From Amyelois transitella (Eukaryota; Arthropoda; Insecta; Lepidoptera; Pyralidae): a stretch of DNA of 64,000 bases. The DNA lies in NCBI RefSeq assembly GCF_032362555.1, contig NC_083511.1:6014001-6078000 (forward strand), written 5' to 3'. The notes under the pieces are model-generated. The model was not told where the DNA came from, searched no databases, and saw only the letters and a list, made by a program, of their open reading frames with translations. Position numbers and translations under genes: made by a program. Positions 45,971 through 56,198 of this stretch are shown piece after piece (the stretch's first letter is position 1; each line of letters opens with the position of its first letter).

Positions 45971-46983
45971 ACTCGGCTTTTGATATTGAAATTTCCTTAT
46001 GACACCTGCCAGTGGCTTCGAAGAAATATTATTGGTTTGAGCAAAAATTGTTTTCTTAAAATATGTCGTCGTAATACATTTTGCTTTGCTATACGAAGTA
46101 ATATACGATACGTGAAAAAAAAAACGTGACGACCTGTCTATCAACGCACAACTGAATCACGGAATGATTATCGATTTGCATTTGGCATACTTACAAGAAT
46201 AAATATTCTAGCGTACATACACATATCAGGTCTCCTTGCGAGGTAGATAGAGCCACCAGTTCCGAAAAGACTGAAAGGTAGCATTCAGCGGAATATGGCT
46301 TAATAATGAAGTATGGAGTATAGGATATACTTATACGATTACTCTTAGTTATATCATTATCCAAATTTATAATATCTTCTTACGACTTAGGCCAAAGACA
46401 GGTTTTAGTGAAATTCTGTGGATGAAAGTCAAAGTTCAAAGAAAGAGTAAAAATGTATTTTTGTCTTCTCCCTTTTTATTTCGGTTAACTTCAGGAATAG
46501 AAAGTGAATGGTGCTGAACTTATAACAATGAGAAATGTATAATATTAGTTTTACTAAGTACTACGAGTAGCAGTCGGTTAGCTTCAGAATGACATTTTAT
46601 AAATATAACGCTTGACTTATTACATCCTAATCATTTTAAAGCATTTTTCCTTCAGACCGCATCTATAGGTAATACTAATTAAATAAGAGATGAAGAGGTT
46701 CTAATCCACAATTCCATATACCAAGCGGCTTATAACACAATACAAAGGTATGTTTTTAAAACCTTTATAAATTTATACCGTCAATATGCGAGTTATTTTT
46801 ATTTAATTAAATGAGTAAAAATCACATTATTTTTCTTCATGAGTCAGTAAATTTTCTTGTGTGAGTGAGAATGCAAAATCGCATTTCAGGAGAAACCCAA
46901 ATGTATTCCGTGGTTTTAAATGACGCTTATGATTCTTTCAAGACTCATATTTAATTTTTCCTGTAGTGAAGACTCCATACAAT

Positions 46984-47496
46984 ATGAAGTAAATTGGAAT
47001 ATTTTTTACAGTGTTGGCAGTGATCACCCTTATCTTAGTAGGGGCCAGCTGAGCTGAGCCCAGGGTCTACTTTGAGGGCCAACAAAGTTATTGTAAGTAC
47101 TACACTGAACTAAGAAATTATTTTCCACTTGCCACGATCCCCGCATACTTAGCTAGCTCTTCTCCTTCCTCCTGGCGGTAATCCATGTAACCGGGATTAC
47201 CTCTGTGGAGAAAAGCCCGGCGTGAGCATCTTGACCATGAGCCTGGATTGGGTTAGTCAGATTTTTACAGGAAGCGACTCCCATCTCATTACTGTAACTT
47301 TTGCTGGGGAACTTACCCCATATTAACTCATAAAAGCGTCATGATTACATGTCAATTCTACTGATATCCTACGATAAAACAGCACGTACCCAAAGATATA
47401 AGTATTCTATGTCTCTTGCAATGCACGTTACTTTTATAGACAGCTGAGCAAATAGAAGAAGTGGCAGGCGCAACTGGTACAAGACAGAACGGTTGA
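46984..47496 (+). pseudogene. Moricin-like pseudogene
   Basis: The position and flanks of a moricin-like gene are kept: leader gtgaagactccatacaat, ATG at 46984, donor gtaagt at 47093 and a remnant of exon 2 at about 47445-47496 containing gtggcaggcgcaactggtac and ending aacggttga. Exon 1 has a stop at codon 4 (the third codon still encodes Lys), a further in-frame stop, and totals 109 bases instead of 117, so it is frameshifted. Exon 2 is shortened, lost its GTAHELW core and its first codons read through a stop. The intron also carries an inverted SINE body fragment (about 47165-47330). It is the plus partner of the fourth head-to-head pair, with the gene at 45860. Confidence 0.85.
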
Positions 47497-47939
47497 TTTA
47501 CGTCCATAAGTATTATATTTATTTATCTACCACAGTTTCAATGATTATATTTTAGGTTTGCAATGATTTTTTTTGTACCTACTCAATAAAATATCATGGG
47601 TCTATCTATTTTCGCTACGTTAACGGGCAAAAGTACACATAGAATCTATGGGCTATCGACATAAATTAATTTCCTTTATTTTTAATATACTTATATTATA
47701 ATTTACAAAATTTATTTTACGAGCATGTAGAATAGATGTATATATACATATACTTAAGATTTAAATGGTAACGGATATCGCACATTAGGCGATTAAATTC
47801 AATCGAATTCTGCTTCCACGTTAGAGATATACATAGTGTCTTCAGAAAAATGTAGATCTATAACTAACTATTAAAACATCTGCGAAAGCTTATACCTGGC
47901 ATTTATATTTTAACAACGTTATCTACTTCTATAGGGACA

Positions 47940-48262
47940 AGAGCACATACATCTAGGTGCCACAAAAGCATACCCAAAGAGGGTTGACGTCAGGCAGGCG
48001 GCCGGTCATAAAACTAAAGCCAAAGCTTTCCAGTATGATTAGTGATAAGACAGACAGCGATAGGACTAGGGCGTACCCCCGAGGCGACGCGCAGACGCAG
48101 CACCCGGCGTCTGTGGGAAATGGATCAGGGTTGTTGCATCAAGGACGGGTAGGAGAAAGGGAGTGACCAGAGATGGCAATTGACAGAAGTAATTGGAAAA
48201 AACTAACATACTGTGCCGACCCCACGTAGAAAGTGGGATAAGGTAACGACGAAGAAGATCTA
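47940..48262 (+). mobile_element. LINE 3'-end fragment
   Basis: The block contains gcgtacccccgaggcgacgc and ends gccgaccccacgtagaaagt gggataagg with a GAAGAAGA tail, like the 3' ends of lepidopteran non-LTR elements. A short frame (47957-48166) is the remnant of its coding end. It is a different family from the RTE at 25.4 kb. Confidence 0.55.
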
Positions 48263-48378
48263 CTTCTATATTATAAGGAATAATTATGTAAATAGTTATT
48301 ACCTATAGATATTGAATATAGATATTCAAATCAATTTGTTATTTATTTATTGTATATTAAATTAAATGAAACTTGACC

Positions 48379-48421
48379 TATAAAATAAGATTAAAGTAGG
48401 GTACTTTAATCTTATTTTATA
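48379..48421. repeat. Perfect 20-bp inverted repeat, 3-base loop
   Basis: Arm 48379-48398 (tataaaataagattaaagta) pairs exactly with 48402-48421; the loop is ggg. Confidence 0.9.
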
Positions 48422-48839
48422 CTGATTCATATACATATATTAAATTACTTCTTTTTATATTGAGTGAATATGTTCTACGGTTTACATCTTTCTCAATGAC
48501 AATATTACCTATTTTATTGTGGGTTTGTATTTACTTAGCTTTTTGTAAAAATTCACATAAGAATTTATGTGGTTTGGTTTCATTATTTTCCAGCAACTGA
48601 ATATATTTAACTAAAAATTAAATTCAAACGAAATTATCGTATGAATTGAATTTTTGTAATATCATGTATATACCTTTAATACAAAATAAAGAATTTGAGT
48701 CCGATTAACAACGAACGGGAGTTCAATAAAATATACTTATAAAAATAAAATAATTTATTTATCACTTTTTTTAGCAAAATAATACCCATATAAAACTTAT
48801 CTAACAAACATTATAACTTAATATTAATTGCACCGAAAT

Positions 48840-49354
48840 TTAACCGTGTCGCTGTTGCCACAATTCATGCGCTGTTCCGGCGGCGCCAGCCACGGATAAG
48901 ACTTTGCCCTGAAATAAAAAAAAATATATTAAATTAATTTTTTGTGCCGTGTGATTCCCGGCACCAATAAAAATAAGAATAAGACCACTCCATCTCTTAC
49001 CCATGGATGTCATGTGTACATAATATATTTTAATTAATCTGCTGCATATTTTTCTTTTGGAAGAGATTTATTATGAGAATATATTGAAATACTATGAAAC
49101 TCATGGGGATAAGTCCGCCATTGTACATTGTTATTTTTTTAATGTCTTTTTATGTACTCCTAAACATTTGTTATGTACAATAAAGTATTTACAAAGAAAC
49201 AAACAAACAATACTCGTCAATTATGAATGATACTTACAACAGCTTTAGCGCCCTTTTTAAGGCCATTGACATTGACTTTAGGAGCGGCTTGTCCTCCACT
49301 GATGAACAGCGCGAACACCGCCAGCACCAAGAACAACAGACCAGTCAGCTTCAT
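48840..49354 (-). CDS. Moricin-like peptide, Trp-type, RHG ending (61 aa)
   Basis: Exon 1 is 49238-49354 and exon 2 is 48840-48908, phase 0. Precursor: MKLTGLLFLVLAVFALFISG, GQAAP, KVNVNGLKKGAKAV joined to GKVLSVAGAAGTAHELWQQ and RHG. The intron contains a head fragment of the RTE short element (48945-49015). Promoter in sense: kappaB-like AGGAAAACGC at 49481-49472, TATAAATA at 49442-49435 and ctggacattcacacttga at 49417-49400. Promoter, leader and first 91 coding bases are almost the same as in the gene at 42964; the rest has diverged. Confidence 0.93.
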
Positions 49355-49399
49355 GTTGTATGTACGGAGTTTAACCAGAGGTCTACACAATAAGACAAA

Positions 49400-49481
49400 T
49401 CAAGTGTGAATGTCCAGTAACTTATTACGCACTCTATTTATATCAATTTACACATAAACAAATCGTAGTTCGCGTTTTCCT
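49400..49481 (-). promoter_or_regulatory. Core promoter of the 49.4-kb moricin-like gene
   Basis: TATAAATA and ctggacattcacacttga in minus orientation, with an upstream aggaaaacgc that is one base off the aggaaaaccc seen at 42837. Confidence 0.62.
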
Positions 49482-49784
49482 GCTTGGAATAATGTGCAAA
49501 TTCCTTAAACGGGGAAATTCAATAAGATCGATATGATATGATAATTACGTTTTTATGATCTTTAGATGAGGTTTCCTGTTTAGGACCTTACCTACTGAAA
49601 AATACGCAGTGGTCATAAAGAAATTTGGAATCTAAACAAGTTAGTACACTATTTTACAGTTTGATTTTTAAAGACCTTACATCTGATAAAAATAAATTTC
49701 TCTAAAATCATAACAATACCTCGTATGCAAAGCGAAATTTAATAATTAGAAGCAAAAATCCCCTAAATAAGCAATTACTTTATA

Positions 49785-49960
49785 CATACATATAATCACA
49801 TCTATTGGCTTATTTATAGAATTGAGATTCAAATAGTGACAGGTTGCTAGCACATCGCCCAAAAGAAATATCGCAAGTTTATAAGCTTATTTTTTAATCG
49901 ACTTTTACATCCGTGAGAAATAGACGGAGTGGTCCTATTCTTTTTTTATTGGTGAAATAC
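49785..49960 (-). mobile_element. RTE-derived short element with internal deletion
   Basis: Tail catacatataatcacatcta is directly followed by ttggcttatttatagaattg, so about 60 bases of the 3' half are missing; it ends near gtcctattctttttttattg. It lies between the two divergent promoters of the fifth pair. Confidence 0.65.
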
Positions 49961-50238
49961 AAAAAAATTCTTACGTTAGGTACTATTTGCTTTATTTAAT
50001 TTTTTCTCAACATAAACACCCACAAATTTTCAATAAGTGTTAGTTATGGGGTTTTTTAACTAAAACTTTTACGCAAACGAGTATGTAATTAAACTATTTG
50101 TCATTCAACCTAAGTAAGGAGTAACTGGATTAACCCATGCGTGAACAGGTAAAACTTAAGCTTTTATTTAAATAGAGTGTAGCGCCGTATTGCCATCAAA
50201 CTTACTTCAACTGTTGTAAAATCTCCTTTACACTCAAG

Positions 50239-51221
50239 ATGAAGCTGACTGGATTATTTTTTATGGTGCTGGCGATATTCGCGTTGTTCCTCGGCGGTGG
50301 ACAGGCTGAACCAAAGGTCAATGTAAATGCACTTAAAAAAGGGGCAAAGGCTATTGTAAGTTTTCAATTGTTTTTCATATAGAGAGTACAGGCACTTTTA
50401 TCATTTTGTGGCCTTTTAAGATGATTCAATTAAACCTACTTAAGCAGTTTCAGCAATGCTCTTTAACCCATTGTCATATTTAATACGTAGTACGTACTTA
50501 TTTCAGTTTTGTCTGCTTGACATATTTTTATGCACGTAAAGGATAACAGCACTAAAGTGCACAATAACACAAGTCATCATACTTTAATCGTCCCCTACAA
50601 TTTCTGCAGTTGGGCCTATTCTAGTAAAATCAGCGGGTCTATTCACATATATTGACAAGGCTTCATAATATTGTACTAGCAGCTGCCCGCGACTTCGTTC
50701 GTCGTTAAAATTCACCCTCTCTTTCCCTTTTCTCACAGTAAAAAGATATGCCATGCCTATGTTCTTTCTCAATGTCAACTCTATCTCTGTACCCAATTTC
50801 CTCGAAATCGGTTCAGTTTCCTCTCTATCTTTTAAATTAAGTAAAATAGAGAGAGAGGGAAGATAAGACACATAGCTTATTAGCATACAATCATTAGGTA
50901 CATATACATACACATATCACGTATTTACTCTTAATGGGTAGAAAGAGCCAACAATCTTAAGAAGCCTAAATGGCCAAGTTCAGCAGTAGGTATAGTTTCA
51001 TGGTATTTGATTTTTTAACGTTAATAGTATATTTTTACGTTATAGTTAAGTAAATAACCTCGCAAGCCTATTTTCCTCCGACTTTCACTACTTACGTCTG
51101 TCTAAGGCACTCCGGCACCATTTTTATAAATGTGCATGTTTTGTTACAGGGTAAAGGCTTATCCTTCGTGGGCGCTGCTGGCACCGCCCATGAGTTGTGG
51201 CAACAACATCGACAGGGCTGA
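50239..51221 (+). CDS. Moricin-like peptide, Trp-type, HRQG ending (62 aa)
   Basis: Exon 1 is 50239-50355 and exon 2 is 51150-51221, phase 0; the 794-base intron is the longest of the family here and holds two repeat fragments (about 50684-50830 and 50895-51000). Precursor: MKLTGLFFMVLAIFALFLGG, GQAEP, KVNVNALKKGAKAI joined to GKGLSFVGAAGTAHELWQQ and HRQG. Exon 2 encodes the same 23 residues as the gene at 34014, 17 kb away, although the DNA differs at many third positions. TATA-like atttaaatag is at 50166-50175, and a diverged initiator gccatcaaacttacttca follows. Confidence 0.93.
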
Positions 51222-52220
51222 CTACATTTAATATTAACCATACATGCCTGATATTGTTGCAAAACCAAAGATTAATTATTTACTATTAAACATAAACTTA
51301 AATAAATTAAATTTTAATATTTTGATATGTCATGCAAGATATTATGCGATACAAACTATCTAATGCAGTAAACATAAATTGATACTGTACAAATATACGA
51401 AAATACATACACATTCTTACTAAAAGGTATCAATGTTTTCAATAACCTCAAGGTAAGAAATTCACTTGTATGACGTCAATGTAGAATAAACAATAAAGAA
51501 AATATACTTAACCATTTTTACAGTAGGTAATGGCTCCAGAATGTCTGATGCACCTACGTACTCGTAACTACATATCAAACAAAATCAAATAATTATAATG
51601 ATAAAGATTTTAACTTTGTTTGTTTGTAAGGGCTAGGTAATCTTCGGAAATACTAAACTAAACCGATCACGAAAACTCTTTCTTATCTGCGGGTGCTACA
51701 GCTTTATCACGGACTAAGTAGCAATGGTGGTTCTAAATAAACGATTACCTTTATCCCGCGTGAAGTTGTTTGAAAAGGCATAAAAAACTTTAATTGACTT
51801 TGGGACGCCACAGCCGTGAAGAAACTAAAGGAATACTGTAAGAAAATTAATTTCATTGACTTTTTCTCGAAAATATTTTAAAGGATTTGTAAGATTGATG
51901 GTGGTTCTAATAAAACTATTTAATGAAACATTATAATCTGTTATTATTTTGAAAGTTAAATAAATATCTTAATTACACAGAGATTCGCAAAGACAAATTA
52001 AAAACCAACATGCAGATATAAAATGTACTTAGGTAATACAACCATGTAAATGGCTTTGCTATAACAATGCTGCAATTAACACCGTAGATAAACAAATAAT
52101 GTAAAGGTATGACGTCAATACGTAGGAAATAAGTATCATCTTAAACTTTGGAAACGAATAACGAACTTACAACTTACTGATGGGAATGTTGTAATTAACT
52201 TATAATAAACATTATAACAC
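51222..52220. other. Intergenic between moricin cluster and asparagine synthetase
   Basis: AT-rich, with a decayed repeat near 51600-51740. No coding region is supported. Confidence 0.5.
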
Positions 52221-53891
52221 TTAGTTATCTATCGTTGAAGAAGCTGCATAGTGTTTGATGAATCTTGCTGATGGATCGGACACTTGTACCCATTTCGGCA
52301 TCCAGTAATACGGCGTAAAACAATGTTGGCCAGGGTAAGTTTTCTCAAAAATATATCTGTAGTATTTTGATTCCTTCGTGGTAGGCTGTAAGCCTTCATA
52401 TTTTATATTCTCGTCTTGTAATCTCTCTGAAATTATTTCCGATATTATAGTGAATAACGATTTTTTAATAGATGCAACACCATCACTAAAGGCCTCCTTA
52501 TGACGCCACAGAATAGCACTCGGCAAAAGACCACTGTTGTCAAAACTGCTTCTAAGCAAATATTTTTCTACGCCGTCTTGAGGTTGACGCAATTTAGGGT
52601 CAACGGCTAAATAATGATGTGTAAATTGAATATCCAAAAATGGGACACGAAGTTCTAAGCTAAATGCACTAGTTGTTCGGTCAGCTCTCAATCCATCGTA
52701 TAAGTATATATCTGATAAAAGACGAATACTTTCTTCATGACCTGCTGCTTCCGAAGGAGCATCTCTAAAGTAGATATAACCCTGCGCTAATTCGTCAGCT
52801 CCCTCTCCACTAAATATAACCGTCGAATCTGTATTATTTTTTATATATTTAGCCAAAAGAAACATGGGAATACTAGCACGTATCGTTGTAATATCAAAAG
52901 TTTCCAAGTGATAAATAACGTTGTCTAATTCCGCCTTTATATCATTTTCGTCAAATCTGACTTCATGGTGTTCAGTCTGAAGATATTCCGCCACTTTCCG
53001 AGCAGCAATCAGATCAGGAGAGTCGCCCATACCAATAGCGAACGTTTGAATTTTATATGGTAATTTTTCTTCCTTGGCTAGTTTGACAACAAGGGCCGCA
53101 ACAAGGGATGAATCGAGTCCTCCGCTAAGGAGGCAACCTATTCTTCGGTCCGCCATTAACCTTTTTCGGCACGAAGCTTCTAATAAACGAGCAGTTTTTT
53201 CTTTCAAGTCCATGCCTGCTAGCACATTGTCTGAAACAAAAGGCTCAAATTTCGGTGGCATACCAGGCTTAAAATATTGCTCTGTGTAATCAAGTTTCAT
53301 CTTTCCATTTTCCAATATACTCCATTGTTCAAAGTATCCTGGTGGAAACTGCTTCAAGGTAGAGGATTTACTTGATTTAAGTTTTAGACCCATCAAACCC
53401 TTGCCTTCAGAGCATACACCAACGTAACCAAGTTCGTCATCTTGTAATTTGAATAGTGGCCGAACGCCATATGGGTCACGGGCAAAATATACTTTTTTCT
53501 TTTCGCCATCTACCAAGCAGATTGCGAATACGCCGTCTAACTGCTTTATTGTTTCAGCGATGCCAAATTTATGATATAAATGTATTATGGCTTCTACATC
53601 ACAGTTTGTCTCATAAGGAAATTGATATTGAGTTTGAAGACGTTTGCAATTGTATATTTCGCCATTGCAAAGAAGGGACGTGCGAGGGAAAGTATGCAAA
53701 CGCATCGGCTGCATGCCGTGCAACCCATCAACGATTGCAAGTCTTCGAAAACCAAGTACGACTCGGGGTTCCCTGGCGTCTTGTTCAATACGCCAAGCAT
53801 CAGGTCCTCTGTGTTCGATTTGACAAAAGCAGTCAGTACACGTCTTGCTTACTGCTCCTTCGATTCCAAACGTTCCCCAAATGCCGCACAT
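52221..53891 (-). CDS. ASNS: Asparagine synthetase (glutamine-hydrolysing), 556 aa
   Basis: Converts aspartate to asparagine using ATP and glutamine in the cytosol. The N-terminal class-II glutamine amidotransferase domain starts MCGIWGTFG, so Cys2 is the catalytic nucleophile after Met removal; RGPDAW and CNGEIYN follow. The synthetase half has the pyrophosphate-binding loop SGGLDSS at residues 256-262 and the FSGEGADEL motif. Length agrees with animal ASNS (about 560). The coding region is a single uninterrupted exon. Sequence just before the ATG (tttcag then TTCAAAATG in sense) looks like a splice acceptor, so a 5'-UTR intron is likely; a donor-like AAATAAGTAAGTG in sense near 54950-54965 could be its start, placing transcription initiation near 55.0 kb. 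The start is fixed by the obligatory Met-Cys. Confidence 0.97.
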   Translation of the reverse strand: MCGIWGTFGIEGAVSKTCTDCFCQIEHRGPDAWRIEQDAREPRVVLGFRRLAIVDGLHGMQPMRLHTFPRTSLLCNGEIYNCKRLQTQYQFPYETNCDVEAIIHLYHKFGIAETIKQLDGVFAICLVDGEKKKVYFARDPYGVRPLFKLQDDELGYVGVCSEGKGLMGLKLKSSKSSTLKQFPPGYFEQWSILENGKMKLDYTEQYFKPGMPPKFEPFVSDNVLAGMDLKEKTARLLEASCRKRLMADRRIGCLLSGGLDSSLVAALVVKLAKEEKLPYKIQTFAIGMGDSPDLIAARKVAEYLQTEHHEVRFDENDIKAELDNVIYHLETFDITTIRASIPMFLLAKYIKNNTDSTVIFSGEGADELAQGYIYFRDAPSEAAGHEESIRLLSDIYLYDGLRADRTTSAFSLELRVPFLDIQFTHHYLAVDPKLRQPQDGVEKYLLRSSFDNSGLLPSAILWRHKEAFSDGVASIKKSLFTIISEIISERLQDENIKYEGLQPTTKESKYYRYIFEKTYPGQHCFTPYYWMPKWVQVSDPSARFIKHYAASSTIDN

Positions 53892-55103
53892 TTTGAACTG
53901 AAATCAAAAATGTTATAAAATTAAGTACTTAAATTAGTTATGGATATAGAATCAGATACTAAATTTTGCCCGCGACTTCGTTTGTCCAACGTTTGTCCAA
54001 TACGTAATCGGCGTGACTAATAGTTCACATAATTAAAAAAAAACTGAGTCCCTGTATTGAACAATATTTGCGTATGTAGGTATATATTTTACGGTTTTAG
54101 GTACCCCCCTTAGTTTCCCTAAGGGATAAACGTAGGGAGACCGCAGGTACCTACCTAAACGACGACCTATACAACTAGCAGATCTTAGAATGTATCCCAT
54201 AACAATATTGATATCAATAAATACCGATTCTAAAGTTTTGAAGACTATCTAGGTACTTAGATATTTTTTATTACCATTTATTGGCGATAATTTAATGAGA
54301 CCCATCCCGCGCCCGCCAGTTTACGCAATCGACCAGCACTGTTCATGGTAGGTATACCTACTTATAACATGAGTACTTTCTCCCGTAACAAACATGGCAA
54401 TTGCATCATTCTGCTCTTACAAATGTATGTAACAAAAATAACCGCCAAATTCAAAAGCCTACCTACCTAGCCGTACCTACAAACTCTCCATGGAATGAAA
54501 CGAGTCAGCTGATTTCATTTGTAGGTTAGAATTGGAAGAAATGCTAAAAAGCAAGCAGGCAAAAAGTGCCATCCTAATTTTTGGAAAGAAGAAAGTAGGT
54601 ACTTAGTTACTTTTATAGGTAAGTCAGAGATATTGGTAAGTATTTTATATTAAAAACTTTTTAACATATGTTAGGTTTATAAACTGCCTCACAAATAGTC
54701 AAACATCTAATTAGTTGACTAGATTTTTATTAAGCTAGAGTTGAAGGAGTGGTAAGTCTTGAAAATATTTTAGAAAAAAGTTAAGTATGTATTAGAACAC
54801 ATTAAAGTAAGCACAAGTGTCCCCCATTATAATATACCGGGTCCGATAATGTAAATTAACATTATTTTCTTCCGCATATTTTGTAAATGAATATAAAAAA
54901 AAATTAAATAGATATGTAAATACTTAATAGCAGCATAAATGTTTCACTTACTTATTTTAAAATATCCAAGAAATGACTAAAAATAACCTCCACAAACAAA
55001 CTAACGCCACTTTCAACGTGCAGAGCACACAAACACGACACGACACCTACCTAACCTATATCATAAAAATACCTCTACGCATGCGCGACCTAGCAGCGCG
55101 AGA

Positions 55104-55705
55104 TTTTTTTATGATACACACGAGGACGTCTCAAAACGACGCGAATGGGTAGTGTGACTTGTGAGTAAAGCGGTGGTTCGAAATTTCATAATTGTAAGCA
55201 AAATTATTTGCTTTGCATGTAGAGCAGGCGTTCAGAAACAAAAAAATATTATAAGAAATGAGATGAGCTTAAAAATTTTATTAATTAAAAATAAAGAGGT
55301 AGGAAAAGACTACATTTTATGATACACACGAGGACGTCTCAAAACGACGCGAATGGGTAGTGTGACTTGTGAGTAAAGCGGTGGTTCGAAATTTCATAAT
55401 TGTAAGCAAAATTATTTGCTTTGCATGTAGAGCAGACGTTCAGAAACAAAAAAATATTGTGAGGAATGAGATGAGCTTAAAAATTTTATGAATTAAAAAT
55501 AAAGAGGTAGGAAAAGACTACATTTTATGATACACACGAGGACGTCTCAAAACGACGCGAATGAGTAGTGTGACTTGTGAGTGAAGCGGTGGTTCGAAAT
55601 TCCATTATTATAAGCATAATAACAAAAAAATATTGTAAGGAATGAGATGAGCTTAAAATTTTTATGAAATAATAATAAAGAGGTAGGAAAAGACTACATT
55701 TCATT
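55104..55705. repeat. Tandem triplication of a 208-bp unit
   Basis: Three units begin with atgatacacacgaggacgtc at 55111, 55319 and 55527 (spacing exactly 208). Units 1 and 2 are almost identical. Unit 3 lacks about 40 bases in the middle (the ttatttgctttgcatgtaga segment) and has more substitutions. Each unit has a GACGTC palindrome and a cgaatgggtagtgtgacttg block. The array is just upstream of the probable ASNS transcription start. Confidence 0.9.
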
Positions 55706-55747
55706 TGCAACTATCCACGCATTCTTTTACTTAATCTTTAATTTTAA

Positions 55748-56092
55748 CTCTCTTTATCCAAGCTCGTTGGTGCAGAGTACTTCAGTTCTTTATTTTTTAC
55801 TGATGACTATAGTGACACGTCTACCTCTGCCCACGCCTGGATCACATCCACGGTGTCTCTTCTTTCCAGCGTGACAGGTCCGGGCGACAAAGCGCTAACA
55901 TTCGACATTGCTCACAAAAGTCTCGACCCACTGCAGACTACAAGCATCATCTCACATCTGACTCACTGGCACTTGCAAGCTCAACACGCACAGATTGCAC
56001 AGCAAGACCAAGACTTCAGACCTCCCGGTCTTGGGGGGGAGTTTTATGACGACATCTCTACGCCACAAGTCAACAACAACCAATTACAGTGA
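55748..56092 (+). other. Orphan coding-like open frame
   Basis: Open from just after a TAA at 55745-55747 to TGA at 56090-56092 (about 114 codons), with no ATG near its left end. The sequence reads ...HAWITSTVSLLSSVTG, PGDKALTFDIAHKSLDPLQ, ISHLTHWHLQAQH, ending STPQVNNNQLQ. It is clearly richer in G+C and in C-ending codons than the flanks. A splice acceptor-like gtctcttctttccag at 55855-55869 would make 55870-56092 a last exon, but I find no upstream partner. It may be the 3' end of a plus-strand gene, a retrocopy fragment or an old element gene. I do not recognise it. Confidence 0.35.
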
Positions 56093-56198
56093 TAATACGA
56101 TGCGCTCAACCAATACCAATCCTCGCTTCCACTACAAAACGAAACAAGGCACTTTCTAAAAATGAAAAATTTTTTCATGGCTCATAATAGTTTTTTAT

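Noticed and set aside
53456-53896. 146-codon plus-strand frame within asparagine synthetase
   Set aside because: Antisense shadow of the conserved amidotransferase domain.
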